64,000 nt of DNA from Echinicola pacifica DSM 19836 (lineage in GTDB: Bacteria > Bacteroidota > Bacteroidia > Cytophagales > Cyclobacteriaceae), in NCBI RefSeq assembly GCF_000373245.1, contig NZ_KB890743.1, positions 1,126 to 65,125 of the forward strand, written 5' to 3'. Positions 25,568 to 34,307 of the stretch are shown here, piece by piece; position 1 is the first letter of the stretch; every line of letters starts with the position of its first letter. The notes beneath the pieces were generated by a model, which was given only the letters and a program-made list of their open reading frames with translations, was not told the DNA's origin and ran no database searches. The position numbers were made by a program, and so were the translations under genes.

Positions 25568-28500
25568 ATGGCTGAAGCGTCTGAAGTGTATAAGCAAATT
25601 TTTGATTTAAATCCATTTCCAATGTGGATTTACGACTTGGAGACCTTGAATTTCCTGCGAGTCAACCAGGAGGCTATCCATCATTATGGCTATAGCGAGG
25701 AAGAATTTTTGTCGATGACAATCAAGGACATCCGCCCTTCCTCAGAGATCGAGAAACTCCTCCGAGCGGTGGGTAAGGTAAGGAGACGTGAAGCTACTGA
25801 CTACGACCATCTCTATGTCCATCGCAAAAAAGATGGCACCATCATCCATGTCAAAATCAAAAGTCGGCCTGTCACCTTTGAAGGAAAGGATGCTGAATTG
25901 GTCACAGCCATTGATCTAAGTGATGTATATACCAGTCAGCAGAGTGCCTTAAGGGAAAAAAACTATTTAGAAATTATTGATCGGGTAAACCTAATCGTGA
26001 ATGACCTGCAGAGAGTGTACAGACCTTTGGAGGCCTTTTATGCCGCAGCAGAATTTGTAGGGAAGAAATTAAATCTACACAGTATCTCCTTGAATTACCC
26101 GATACTATTTGGAGATATAAAAAAATGGACCTCCATAGAAGACGGTAGTCCCGAGGAGCAAAACTCCAGTACGACTTTTGAGACACCGCTTATTGGCTTG
26201 CTGCAAGATTATAAAAGTCCCAGATGTCTATTTTTGGAGGAGATCAAGGAACCCATCCTGAGAAATTACCTTGAACAGCAGCAGCTAAGCTCTATTGTCA
26301 TTATGCCTTTGGACAAAGACCCGGAAAGACAAGGTTTTTTGTTGGTGGAAGTCCGTGATTCCTCCCGCCAGTGGAATAGTCAGGAGATAAAGCTTATCGT
26401 GTCTATCGGCGGAATTCTGGAGAATATGCTGATGCAGGATGTAAAGCGAAAGAAACTGCTGGAAAGCGAAATGCAGTTTAAAACCATGGTCCAGGAAGGC
26501 ACCGACTTAATCGCCATAATTGATGCTCAGGGGGAATACAAATATGTAAGCCCTACTTCTGGCAATGTATTAGGAATAGAGCCTGAGCAATTTATCGGCA
26601 GGAATGCGTTTTCATTTATTCATCCAGACGATGCCGAAGCGCTTTTACCCTATTTGGAATCTGCTGCTCAGCAGCCACGCATCACCTTGCCCAAATATAG
26701 ATTTGTGGGCAATGATGGCGAGTACAGATGGCTGCATACTATCCTCACTAACCAACTAGGCACCTCCCCAATTCATGGGATTATCGCAAACTCCTGGGAC
26801 ATCACTGAGCAGGTGGAGATTGCTGAGAGACAGGAAATATTAACCGAAATCACACGCTTTCTTATTGAGGAAAAGACCGTCCATGTGATCCTACAGAAAG
26901 TATCGCATAGTCTTTCGAAGCTAAATGGAATAAAGAATCTTAGCTTATGGATCAATGCCATGGATCGATCAAAGCTATTCCATATTGCCTCCACCGAGAT
27001 GAGTATGGCCACCAGTTTACCCTACGATCATTGGAGTCAGGTCATCGCCAGGGAAGTCGGCGTAGTGCAGAAGCCTGTCCGATGGACCAGCCAAAAACTA
27101 AGTCAGCGGTTTCCCGAATTCAACAATAAGTCCGGAAAATCCTTCGAAAACCTGTTGGGGTTTCCACTTATGGTCAAGGATGAAGTAATAGGTGTGATAC
27201 TGGTCACCTCCCAATTGTCCTTCGATAAGCTTGAGAAAACCGCTCGGAATTTGGGTATCATAGCAGATCAGATCAGCCCATATATACGCCAAAAGATCAC
27301 CAAAGATACTTTTCGTGGTTTTTTTGAGAACTCCCCAGACTTTCAATGCATACTTAATTTTGACCTGGGCTTCATCAAAGCCAATAAGGCTTTTTCGAAA
27401 AACCTTCAGTATTCAACGGAATACCTGAATCAAAAATCCTTCCTGAATCTTGTTCCTGAAGATGAGAGAGAAAGGTGCAAGGATTTTTTTTCAAAGATAT
27501 TAAGAAACCGTAGTCCTAGTGAATTAGAATGTAATATCCTCAATAATAATGGTGAGAAAATACCCCTATTGATCAATAGCATTATTCCACCGGAGCAGGA
27601 CGTTATCTTCGTGATGGCAAAGAATATTAATGCTCTAAAGACGATAGAAATAAGGCTTCAACTGGCTTTCAACCAATTGAAGCGGGCTCAGAAAATAGCC
27701 AAACTGGGGTATTGGCACCGCAAGCTAGATCAGGATATATCCACATGGAGTGATAGCACCTATGCCATCTATGGGCAGGACAGGCTGAATTTTATTCCTA
27801 CCATAAAGAATATCATAAACTTATTTCACCCGGAGGACCGCCATCTCTTTAGCCCCAAAACCGGGGATAATATCCCTTCTCAAATGCTCAAATCCTATGA
27901 GCATCGCATCCTGATTCCAGGTGGGTCCATCAAGTGGATACGTCAAGAAATACGTTGGCTATTGAATGAAAAGGGCCTGCCTTATATGATAGAAGGGACT
28001 ATACAGGATATCTCAGACACCAAAGTCCACGAGCAGGAACTTCTGCTCAGCAACGAGCGGTTCAATCTGGCATTTAAGGCCAGCAATGAGATGATCTGGG
28101 AACTTGATTTTACTACAGAGACCATTATTCGCGGCACTGCCTATCTCAAGAAGTTCCCTTATGAAACGAGCGAACCCTTCAGCTCCACCAATTCCTGGAA
28201 CCAATTGATAGCTAAAGAAGATCAAAAAAGGATATGGGAGTCACTACAGAAAGTATTGAGCACTCCTGAGGAAAATTATTGGAAAGATGAGTATAAGATT
28301 ATTTTAGATGACGAGGATATTGCCTATGTGGTGGATCGGTGCTATATTATTAAAGATGAGGACGGTAAGCCTCTTAAGGCCGTTGGGAGCGTGTTGGATG
28401 TGACGGAATCCCGGAAATACCTCGAAAAAATCAAAACCCATAATAAGCAACTCAAAGAAATTAGCTGGATTCAATCCCATGAATTTCGCGCTCCAATTGC

Positions 28501-28648
28501 ACGGATTCAGGGACTCCTTAATATGGTCAAATGGTACGATTGCAATGATAAGTCCTACCCAGAGGTATTGGACATGATCGAAAAATCAGTAAATGAGCTT
28601 GACCTAATTGTTCATAAAATCACACAAAAAGCTGAAATTATAAAATAG
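25568..28648 (+). CDS. Multi-PAS/GAF sensor ending in a HisKA-like helix, no ATPase domain
   Basis: A 1026-residue soluble sensor. Successive PAS domains begin near 5 (IFDLNPFPMWIYDLETLNFLRVN), 305, 575 (FFENSPDFQCILNF), 700 and 830, with GAF-like regions around 140-290 and 430-560. The last 60 residues form the first part of a HisKA dimerisation domain, with His971 in SWIQSHEFRAPIARI. The protein stops there: no N, G1 or G2 ATP-binding boxes follow, and the next gene starts 6 bp later with a receiver. Bacteroidota encode related proteins with this abrupt end. It may be phosphorylated in trans or act as a scaffold; this is inference. Confidence 0.85.
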   Translation: MAEASEVYKQIFDLNPFPMWIYDLETLNFLRVNQEAIHHYGYSEEEFLSMTIKDIRPSSEIEKLLRAVGKVRRREATDYDHLYVHRKKDGTIIHVKIKSRPVTFEGKDAELVTAIDLSDVYTSQQSALREKNYLEIIDRVNLIVNDLQRVYRPLEAFYAAAEFVGKKLNLHSISLNYPILFGDIKKWTSIEDGSPEEQNSSTTFETPLIGLLQDYKSPRCLFLEEIKEPILRNYLEQQQLSSIVIMPLDKDPERQGFLLVEVRDSSRQWNSQEIKLIVSIGGILENMLMQDVKRKKLLESEMQFKTMVQEGTDLIAIIDAQGEYKYVSPTSGNVLGIEPEQFIGRNAFSFIHPDDAEALLPYLESAAQQPRITLPKYRFVGNDGEYRWLHTILTNQLGTSPIHGIIANSWDITEQVEIAERQEILTEITRFLIEEKTVHVILQKVSHSLSKLNGIKNLSLWINAMDRSKLFHIASTEMSMATSLPYDHWSQVIAREVGVVQKPVRWTSQKLSQRFPEFNNKSGKSFENLLGFPLMVKDEVIGVILVTSQLSFDKLEKTARNLGIIADQISPYIRQKITKDTFRGFFENSPDFQCILNFDLGFIKANKAFSKNLQYSTEYLNQKSFLNLVPEDERERCKDFFSKILRNRSPSELECNILNNNGEKIPLLINSIIPPEQDVIFVMAKNINALKTIEIRLQLAFNQLKRAQKIAKLGYWHRKLDQDISTWSDSTYAIYGQDRLNFIPTIKNIINLFHPEDRHLFSPKTGDNIPSQMLKSYEHRILIPGGSIKWIRQEIRWLLNEKGLPYMIEGTIQDISDTKVHEQELLLSNERFNLAFKASNEMIWELDFTTETIIRGTAYLKKFPYETSEPFSSTNSWNQLIAKEDQKRIWESLQKVLSTPEENYWKDEYKIILDDEDIAYVVDRCYIIKDEDGKPLKAVGSVLDVTESRKYLEKIKTHNKQLKEISWIQSHEFRAPIARIQGLLNMVKWYDCNDKSYPEVLDMIEKSVNELDLIVHKITQKAEIIK

Positions 28649-28654
28649 TGAATC

Positions 28655-29029
28655 ATGGGAACACCAATGGTACTTTTAATCGACGATGATGAAATCAATA
28701 ACTATGTCAATAGCAGTATTCTGCATAAGGAATTTCCACATCTTGAGATAAAACAGTTTACTTCCGCAGAAGAGGCCTTGGCACATATCCTCAGCAATGC
28801 CGATATACCTTATTATATTTTTTTGGATATTAATATGCCACTGATGAACGGATGGGAATTTCTGGATGAATTGGATAAGCTGGACATCATCCTCAACCTT
28901 ACTATTTTTATGCTTACCTCCTCCATCGATCAAGCCGATAGAGACCGGGTAAAGACCTATTCCAGAGTCAACCAGTTTTTGGTCAAGCCACTTCAACGGA
29001 CATTTGTTCAATCCTTATTTAATAAATAA
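28655..29029 (+). CDS. Stand-alone response-regulator receiver
   Basis: A 124-residue CheY-like receiver with DDD (10-12), phosphoacceptor Asp58 in FLDINMP, Thr/Ser in FMLTSSID and Lys in FLVKPL. There is no output domain. It starts 6 bp after the kinase-less multi-PAS sensor and is surely cotranscribed, so it is the probable phosphorylation partner of that protein's His971, with the phosphate supplied by another kinase. Output is likely by protein-protein contact. Confidence 0.9.
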   Translation: MGTPMVLLIDDDEINNYVNSSILHKEFPHLEIKQFTSAEEALAHILSNADIPYYIFLDINMPLMNGWEFLDELDKLDIILNLTIFMLTSSIDQADRDRVKTYSRVNQFLVKPLQRTFVQSLFNK

Positions 29030-29319
29030 TCCTTTCCCTATTGGTGGGGCACCGCGCATTAAGAATTCGGTTTCCGAATCAAAAAAACCTAAAGATTTAA
29101 AAGTTTACACCCTGCATTCCTATACCTTTTGAAAGATTCAACTCCCTAATAAACCTAAGGTTTGAAAGGGGAATTATATTAAACCCTAAGGCTAATGAAG
29201 GAGGTCGAGGAGCAATTTCAAGAAGCTGATCTCTCATTTTTTAAATATAGTTCTCAGAAATCAGCCCTCCACCACTAGGAAGAACAAAGGCATCATTTTA
29301 GAATAATCTTTTACAAATC
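29030..29319. other. Intergenic region before the NHL-cytochrome cluster
   Basis: No gene is supported. ATTCGG/CCGAAT at ~29064-29078 forms a short hairpin without a T tract. The 3' part holds the direct repeats listed separately. Confidence 0.35.
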
Positions 29320-29353
29320 AGGGTTTGAGACGAATACACAAGGGTTTGAGACG
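29320..29353 (+). promoter_or_regulatory. Two exact 13-bp direct repeats at 21-bp spacing
   Basis: AGGGTTTGAGACG occurs at 29320-29332 and again at 29341-29353, start to start 21 bp, i.e. two helical turns. The pair lies ~75-110 bp upstream of the NHL gene. Direct repeats at this phase are the usual layout of AraC-type half sites. Confidence 0.55.
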
Positions 29354-29428
29354 CTCAGAACAATGCTTTCGTATTTTTTATTCCAATTTTAGGAGGTAGA
29401 ATTTATTCAATTAACAAATCAACTCTTG

Positions 29429-30460
29429 ATGAACCGAAGAACATTTACAAAAGCGAGCTTACTTGGCTGTGGAGCATTGGCGATCCCAAATATTAATTTT
29501 GGAAAAGAAAGAACTGCCGATGAGCTAATCATTGGTCACGGGGATTTCCAGTATAAGGTACAAAAAGACTGGGGTACTCAATCTCCAAATGCCTTCCCAG
29601 TAAAGGATTGTCATGAGATGGTAGAAGACGCCAAGGGTCGCTTGATACTCTTGACCAATGAAACCCGAAACAATGTTTTAATCTATGATAAGTCGGGCAA
29701 AGTCCTTTCGACCTGGGGTCATGATTTCCCGGGAGCTCATGGACTTACCCTTCACCAGGAAGGAGAAGAGGAATTTTTATATATCACGGACACGGAAAAG
29801 GGTCAGGTATATAAGACCACTATGGGTGGAAAAATAGTAATGACATTGGACTACCCCAAAGAATCCGGGGTATATAGTCAGGGAAGCGAATACCATCCTA
29901 CAGAAACGGCGATAGGCCCGAATGGTGATATTTATGTGGCTGATGGCTATGGTAAAAGTTATGTGATTCAATACTCTCCAAAGGGGGAATACATCCGTCA
30001 TTTCGCTGGGCAAGGCGAAGCGGATTACCAGCTTAAGCAGGCCCATGGGATCTGTCTTGATACGCGTAAGGCGGAGCCCGAATTATTAGTTACTTCCCGA
30101 GCGGCTCAGGAATTTAAGCGTTTCTCTCTGGATGGGAAGCATTTAGAAACGATTGCCACCCCGGGATGCTGGATTTGCCGTCCTGTAATTCAGGGTAACA
30201 ATCTATATTTTGCAGTCATTGTCACTAAGACCTGGGACGCTTTTGATGGCTTGGTCATTGTGATGGACGAAAATAATAAGGTAATCTCCGCTCCGGGAGG
30301 TTCTGCACCTAGCTATATCGATGGGCAGCTACAGGAAATCGCCTACGATGGAAGCACTTTTTTAAATCCCCATGATGTCTGTATTGACAGAGACCAGAAC
30401 ATTTATGTTCCGCAATGGGCTTCCAACAAAACCTATCCTGTAAAATTAGAGCGAATATAA
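29429..30460 (+). CDS. Exported NHL-repeat (six-bladed propeller) protein
   Basis: Start set at the ATG 29429; the TTG just before it adds nothing. The N-terminus MNRRTFTKASLLGCGALA is a twin-arginine-type signal (RR). The remaining ~310 residues are NHL-like beta-propeller blades, e.g. HEMVEDAKGRLILLTNETRNNVLIYDKSGKVLSTWG, GPNGDIYVADGYGKSYVIQYSPKGEY, NPHDVCIDRDQNIYVPQW. Similar propellers with the HG..L and NPHDV patterns occur beside DUF1501/PSCyt genes. It is first of a tight four-gene cluster, 12 bp before the PSCyt gene. Function unknown; propellers often bind a partner or ligand. Confidence 0.82.
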   Translation: MNRRTFTKASLLGCGALAIPNINFGKERTADELIIGHGDFQYKVQKDWGTQSPNAFPVKDCHEMVEDAKGRLILLTNETRNNVLIYDKSGKVLSTWGHDFPGAHGLTLHQEGEEEFLYITDTEKGQVYKTTMGGKIVMTLDYPKESGVYSQGSEYHPTETAIGPNGDIYVADGYGKSYVIQYSPKGEYIRHFAGQGEADYQLKQAHGICLDTRKAEPELLVTSRAAQEFKRFSLDGKHLETIATPGCWICRPVIQGNNLYFAVIVTKTWDAFDGLVIVMDENNKVISAPGGSAPSYIDGQLQEIAYDGSTFLNPHDVCIDRDQNIYVPQWASNKTYPVKLERI

Positions 30461-30472
30461 ATTAGTAAAAAG

Positions 30473-32779
30473 ATGAGGATTCGATTAGCGTCTTTATTAG
30501 GGCTTACGGGGGCCATGATGGCTGCGGGTGTATGGAGCTGCAATTCCTCCTCTGAGGAAAAAGTGGATTTCAATGCCGAGGTACGCCCCATCATCAATGG
30601 TAAATGCATTAGCTGCCATGGAGGGGTAAAGCAGTCGGGCGAATTCAGCTTATTGTTTGAGGAAGATGCGATGGAGGTCAATAAATCCGGCAAACATGGC
30701 ATCATCCCCGGCAAAGCGGAGGAAAGTGAGATGATCAAGCGTATCACTCATGCTGATCCTGAGCAACGCATGCCCCCAGAGGGCCCTGCACTGAGCAATG
30801 AGGAGGTGGAAACCCTCAAGCGCTGGATAAACCAAGGAGCGAAATGGGAGGATCACTGGTCCTTTGTGCCTCCAGATCCTGCCGAGCTAGAGCTGCAAGA
30901 TAGCCAATCCCCGGACGCTAATCCTATCGATCACTTTATCATAGCTAAACTCAATGAAGTGGGGCTGGAGCCATCGCCTCTGGCGAGTCCCGAGGTCCTT
31001 GCTCGCCGATTAAGCATCGATCTGGTGGGCCTACCCCCTAGCAAAGAGATGATTCGGGATCTGCAAGCAGACAATTCCCTGAAAAATTACGAAAAATGGG
31101 TTGACCGGCTATTGGACTCTCCTTCTTATGGCGAAAACTGGGCTTCCATGTGGCTAGACCTCGCCCGCTATGCTGACTCAAAAGGCTATGAGGCAGATCG
31201 CCATCGGGAGATGTGGAAATACCGAGATTGGGTCATCAAGGCCTTCAATCAAAATATGCCCTTTGACCAATTCACCATTGAGCAGCTGGCGGGAGACTTA
31301 CTGCCCAATCCCACCAAGGATCAACTGATCGCTACTGGATTCCACCGAAACACCATGACCAATGATGAAGGGGGTACGGACGATGAGGAATTTCGGGTGG
31401 CAGCAGTCCTGGATCGGGTAAATACCACCTGGGAAGTTTGGCAAGGGATCACCATGGCCTGTGTCCAATGCCATAGCCATCCTTACGACCCTATCAGACA
31501 TGATGAATATTACGAATTTTATGCCTTTCTAAACAATTCTCAGGACAAGGACAGCTATCCTGTGGAGAGCCCTGTCCTTCCGGTATATACAGAAATTGAT
31601 CTTCAAAAAAAGGAAAATATCCAGCGATGGATAGATTCTGTGCAAGCCTCCGGTGGAATCGCCCAAAAAGCCTCTCTGCTGAAGGCCAAAGAGGAAGAAC
31701 TTAAGGAGCTCAAAAGCTATTCATTACCCATAATGCAAGAGTTAGCAGAGGAGGAGAAGAGGCAGACGTTTGTATTTGATAGAGGAAACTGGACCACCCA
31801 TGGAGAGGAAGTGTATCCTGGAGTACCAGGCTCCCTTCCACCACTTCCAGAAGGCAGTCCTTATAATCGGCTCGGTATGGCGCAGTGGCTGGTAAGTGGT
31901 GAAAATCCACTCACTGCCAGGGTGACGGTAAACCGACTATGGGCGAAGCTTTTTGGAAAGGGCATAGTGCTCACCCAGGAAGACTTCGGTTCCCAAGGAA
32001 ATGCCCCCACGCATCCCGAGCTGCTAGACTGGATGGCGGTACACTGGGTGCAGGACATGAAATGGGATATAAAGAAGCTGCTAAAACTAATGGTAATGTC
32101 CCAGACCTACCGACAAAGCAGCACCATCAGTGAGGAGGCTCAGGAAAAAGATCCTGCAAACTATTACCTTTCCCGAGGGCCAAGGGTTCGGCTTAGTGCT
32201 GAGCAAATCAGGGATCAATCCTTGGCCGTAAGTGGTCTTTTGAGTCCTAAGATGCTTGGACCGAGTGTCATGCCTCACCAGCCAGAGGGGATCTGGCAGG
32301 TAGTGTACAATGGTGCTCAGTGGAAAACGAGTGAAGGAGAGGATCAGCACCGAAGGGCTGTCTATACCTATATTCGTCGGACCAGTCCCTACCCTAGCAT
32401 GATCACTTTTGACGGGCCGAGCAGGGAGTTTTGCATTAATCGACGGATCAACACCAATACTCCATTGCAGGCGCTGGCCACACTGAATGACCCTGTATAT
32501 ATAGAAGCTGCTCAAGCTATGGCTGACAGCTTACTCAAAGTATCCAATAAGCCGGAGGAGCAAATCACTAAAGGCTTTGAGATGAGTATTTTCAGATCCC
32601 CCACAGCTGATGAATTGGAGATATTGCTCTCCTTATATCAGGAGTCGAAGGGGCACTTTAGCAATAGTAAAGAAGGTCTGCAGAATTTAGACCTTACCGA
32701 AATGAATCCCGAGAAGAATGCCTTGACGGTTGTGGCCAATGCGATCATGAACCAAGATGCATTTATCACCAAAAACTAA
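30473..32779 (+). CDS. PSCyt1-DUF1549-DUF1553 lipoprotein (planctomycete-type cytochrome c)
   Basis: A 768-residue protein with a lipoprotein signal (Cys23 in GVWSC). Residues 32-105 are a PSCyt1 cytochrome-like domain with heme motif C45-I-S-C48-H49. DUF1549 follows (~135-345, PIDHFIIAKLNEVGLEPSPLAS, SIDLVGLPP, FDQFTIEQLAGDLLPNPT, ending in a second CxxCH, CVQCHSH), then DUF1553 (~470-750, YNRLGMAQWLVSGENPLTARVTVNRLWAKLFGKGIV). Usual members are 800-1100 residues and often carry a carbohydrate-binding insert, absent here. It forms a cassette with DUF1501 next door; the pair is common in Planctomycetes and Bacteroidota but its reaction is unknown. Two heme sites suggest redox work in the periplasm. 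Confidence 0.9.
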   Translation: MRIRLASLLGLTGAMMAAGVWSCNSSSEEKVDFNAEVRPIINGKCISCHGGVKQSGEFSLLFEEDAMEVNKSGKHGIIPGKAEESEMIKRITHADPEQRMPPEGPALSNEEVETLKRWINQGAKWEDHWSFVPPDPAELELQDSQSPDANPIDHFIIAKLNEVGLEPSPLASPEVLARRLSIDLVGLPPSKEMIRDLQADNSLKNYEKWVDRLLDSPSYGENWASMWLDLARYADSKGYEADRHREMWKYRDWVIKAFNQNMPFDQFTIEQLAGDLLPNPTKDQLIATGFHRNTMTNDEGGTDDEEFRVAAVLDRVNTTWEVWQGITMACVQCHSHPYDPIRHDEYYEFYAFLNNSQDKDSYPVESPVLPVYTEIDLQKKENIQRWIDSVQASGGIAQKASLLKAKEEELKELKSYSLPIMQELAEEEKRQTFVFDRGNWTTHGEEVYPGVPGSLPPLPEGSPYNRLGMAQWLVSGENPLTARVTVNRLWAKLFGKGIVLTQEDFGSQGNAPTHPELLDWMAVHWVQDMKWDIKKLLKLMVMSQTYRQSSTISEEAQEKDPANYYLSRGPRVRLSAEQIRDQSLAVSGLLSPKMLGPSVMPHQPEGIWQVVYNGAQWKTSEGEDQHRRAVYTYIRRTSPYPSMITFDGPSREFCINRRINTNTPLQALATLNDPVYIEAAQAMADSLLKVSNKPEEQITKGFEMSIFRSPTADELEILLSLYQESKGHFSNSKEGLQNLDLTEMNPEKNALTVVANAIMNQDAFITKN

Positions 32780-32786
32780 GTCGATC

Positions 32787-34283
32787 ATGAATCTTTTAGA
32801 AGAAATAAATTATAGAAATGCCGAGCTAAATACCCGGCGTCATTTTCTTAAAAAATGTGTCGCAGGAATGGGTTCTTTGGCTTTGGGAGGCTTGATGGGG
32901 AGTGCATTGACGGGCTGTGACTCGGACAAGGAGATCGCTGAGACCCTAATGCGGGATGCCTCCAACCCGATGAAAGCACTTCCTCCGCACTATATTGCCA
33001 AGGCAAAAAGAGTCATTTATCTTCATATGGCTGGTGCGCCATCGCAGCTAGAGCTTTTTGACTATAAGCCTGAGCTCCAGAAGCTTCATGGGCTCGACTG
33101 TCCTCCCTCCTTATTGGAAGGTAAAAGGTTCGCTTTTATCCAAGGTACACCGCAGATGCTGGGCCCACAGTTTAATTTCAATCAATATGGAGATTCCGGT
33201 TCCTGGGTATCGGACAGATTGCCGCATTTCACCGAATGTGTGGACGATGTGGCTTTTCTTAAGGCCGTCCATACGGACGAATTTAATCATGCTCCGGCCC
33301 AGCTGCTGATGCACACTGGTGGGGCAAGGCTTGGAAAACCAAGCATGGGCTCTTGGGTCACCTACGGCCTGGGATCCGAAAACCAGGATCTCCCGGGATT
33401 TGTGGTTTTGGTCTCTGGAGGCACCACGCCCAGCGCAGGAAAGAGCGTGTGGGGCAGTGGATTTTTACCTTCCGTGTACCAGGGAGTACAATGCAGAACA
33501 CAGGGAGACCCCGTACTATACCTATCAGACCCTAAGGGAATGAGCAGGGAGCTACGTCAGAAGTCCATCTCCGCGATCAATAAGCTCAATCAACAGCAAT
33601 ATGAAGAAGTGGGTGATCCTGAAATCATGACCCGCATCTCTCAATATGAGATGGCCTTCAAAATGCAAATGTCCGTCCCTGACACCATGGACATCAATGA
33701 TGAGCCACAATATATCCACGATATGTATGGCACAGAACCTGGCAAGTCCTCTTTCGCCAATAACTGCCTGCTCGCTAGAAGGCTGGCAGAAAAGGGCGTA
33801 CGCTTCATCCAGCTGTACCATTGGGGATGGGATGCACATGGAGCAGGCAAAAACGAAGCCCTTAATCATGGATTTAAGGACCGCTGCAAAGAAGTGGATC
33901 AGCCGATGTCCGCCCTATTGAAAGACCTAAAGCAACGAGGATTATTGGAAGACACCTTGGTGATTTGGGGAGGCGAATTTGGCAGAACACCCATGCGGGA
34001 AAACCGTGGGGGAAAAGAGATGACCTTTGTGGGTAGAGATCACCACCTGGAGGCCTTCACAATGTGGATGGCTGGCGGCGGGATCAAGCCTGGAATCACC
34101 TTTGGGGAGACTGACGAAATAGGGTATTATGGAATAAAAGACCGCGTCCATGTCCATGATATTCAAGCCACCATTCTCAACCAATTAGGTTTAAATCATG
34201 AACGATTAACCTATAATTTTCAAGGCCGGGATTTCCGACTTACCGATGTGCATGGGAATGTCATCGAAAAAATCTTAGCTTAA
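32787..34283 (+). CDS. DUF1501 (sulfatase-like fold) exported protein
   Basis: Start taken as ATG 32787, 7 bp after the preceding stop; an earlier ATG at 32757 would overlap that gene. The ~498-residue product has a twin-arginine signal (NTRRHFLKKCVAGMGSLALGG). Conserved DUF1501 motifs follow: RVIYLHMAGAPSQLELFDYKPEL, FNHAPAQLLMHTGGARLGKPSMGSWVTYGLG, a metal-site-like GVRFIQLYHWGWDAHG, and VIWGGEFGRTPM. DUF1501 belongs to the alkaline phosphatase/sulfatase superfamily but lacks the CxPSR site. It partners with the upstream DUF1549/1553 protein. Substrate unknown. Confidence 0.9.
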   Translation: MNLLEEINYRNAELNTRRHFLKKCVAGMGSLALGGLMGSALTGCDSDKEIAETLMRDASNPMKALPPHYIAKAKRVIYLHMAGAPSQLELFDYKPELQKLHGLDCPPSLLEGKRFAFIQGTPQMLGPQFNFNQYGDSGSWVSDRLPHFTECVDDVAFLKAVHTDEFNHAPAQLLMHTGGARLGKPSMGSWVTYGLGSENQDLPGFVVLVSGGTTPSAGKSVWGSGFLPSVYQGVQCRTQGDPVLYLSDPKGMSRELRQKSISAINKLNQQQYEEVGDPEIMTRISQYEMAFKMQMSVPDTMDINDEPQYIHDMYGTEPGKSSFANNCLLARRLAEKGVRFIQLYHWGWDAHGAGKNEALNHGFKDRCKEVDQPMSALLKDLKQRGLLEDTLVIWGGEFGRTPMRENRGGKEMTFVGRDHHLEAFTMWMAGGGIKPGITFGETDEIGYYGIKDRVHVHDIQATILNQLGLNHERLTYNFQGRDFRLTDVHGNVIEKILA

Positions 34284-34307
34284 TCCGCTTAATCATACCT
34301 ATTCACA

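Noticed and set aside
32757-32786. Upstream ATG of the DUF1501 gene overlapping the previous gene
   Set aside because: The ATG at 32787 follows the stop directly and gives the usual Tat-signal N-terminus.
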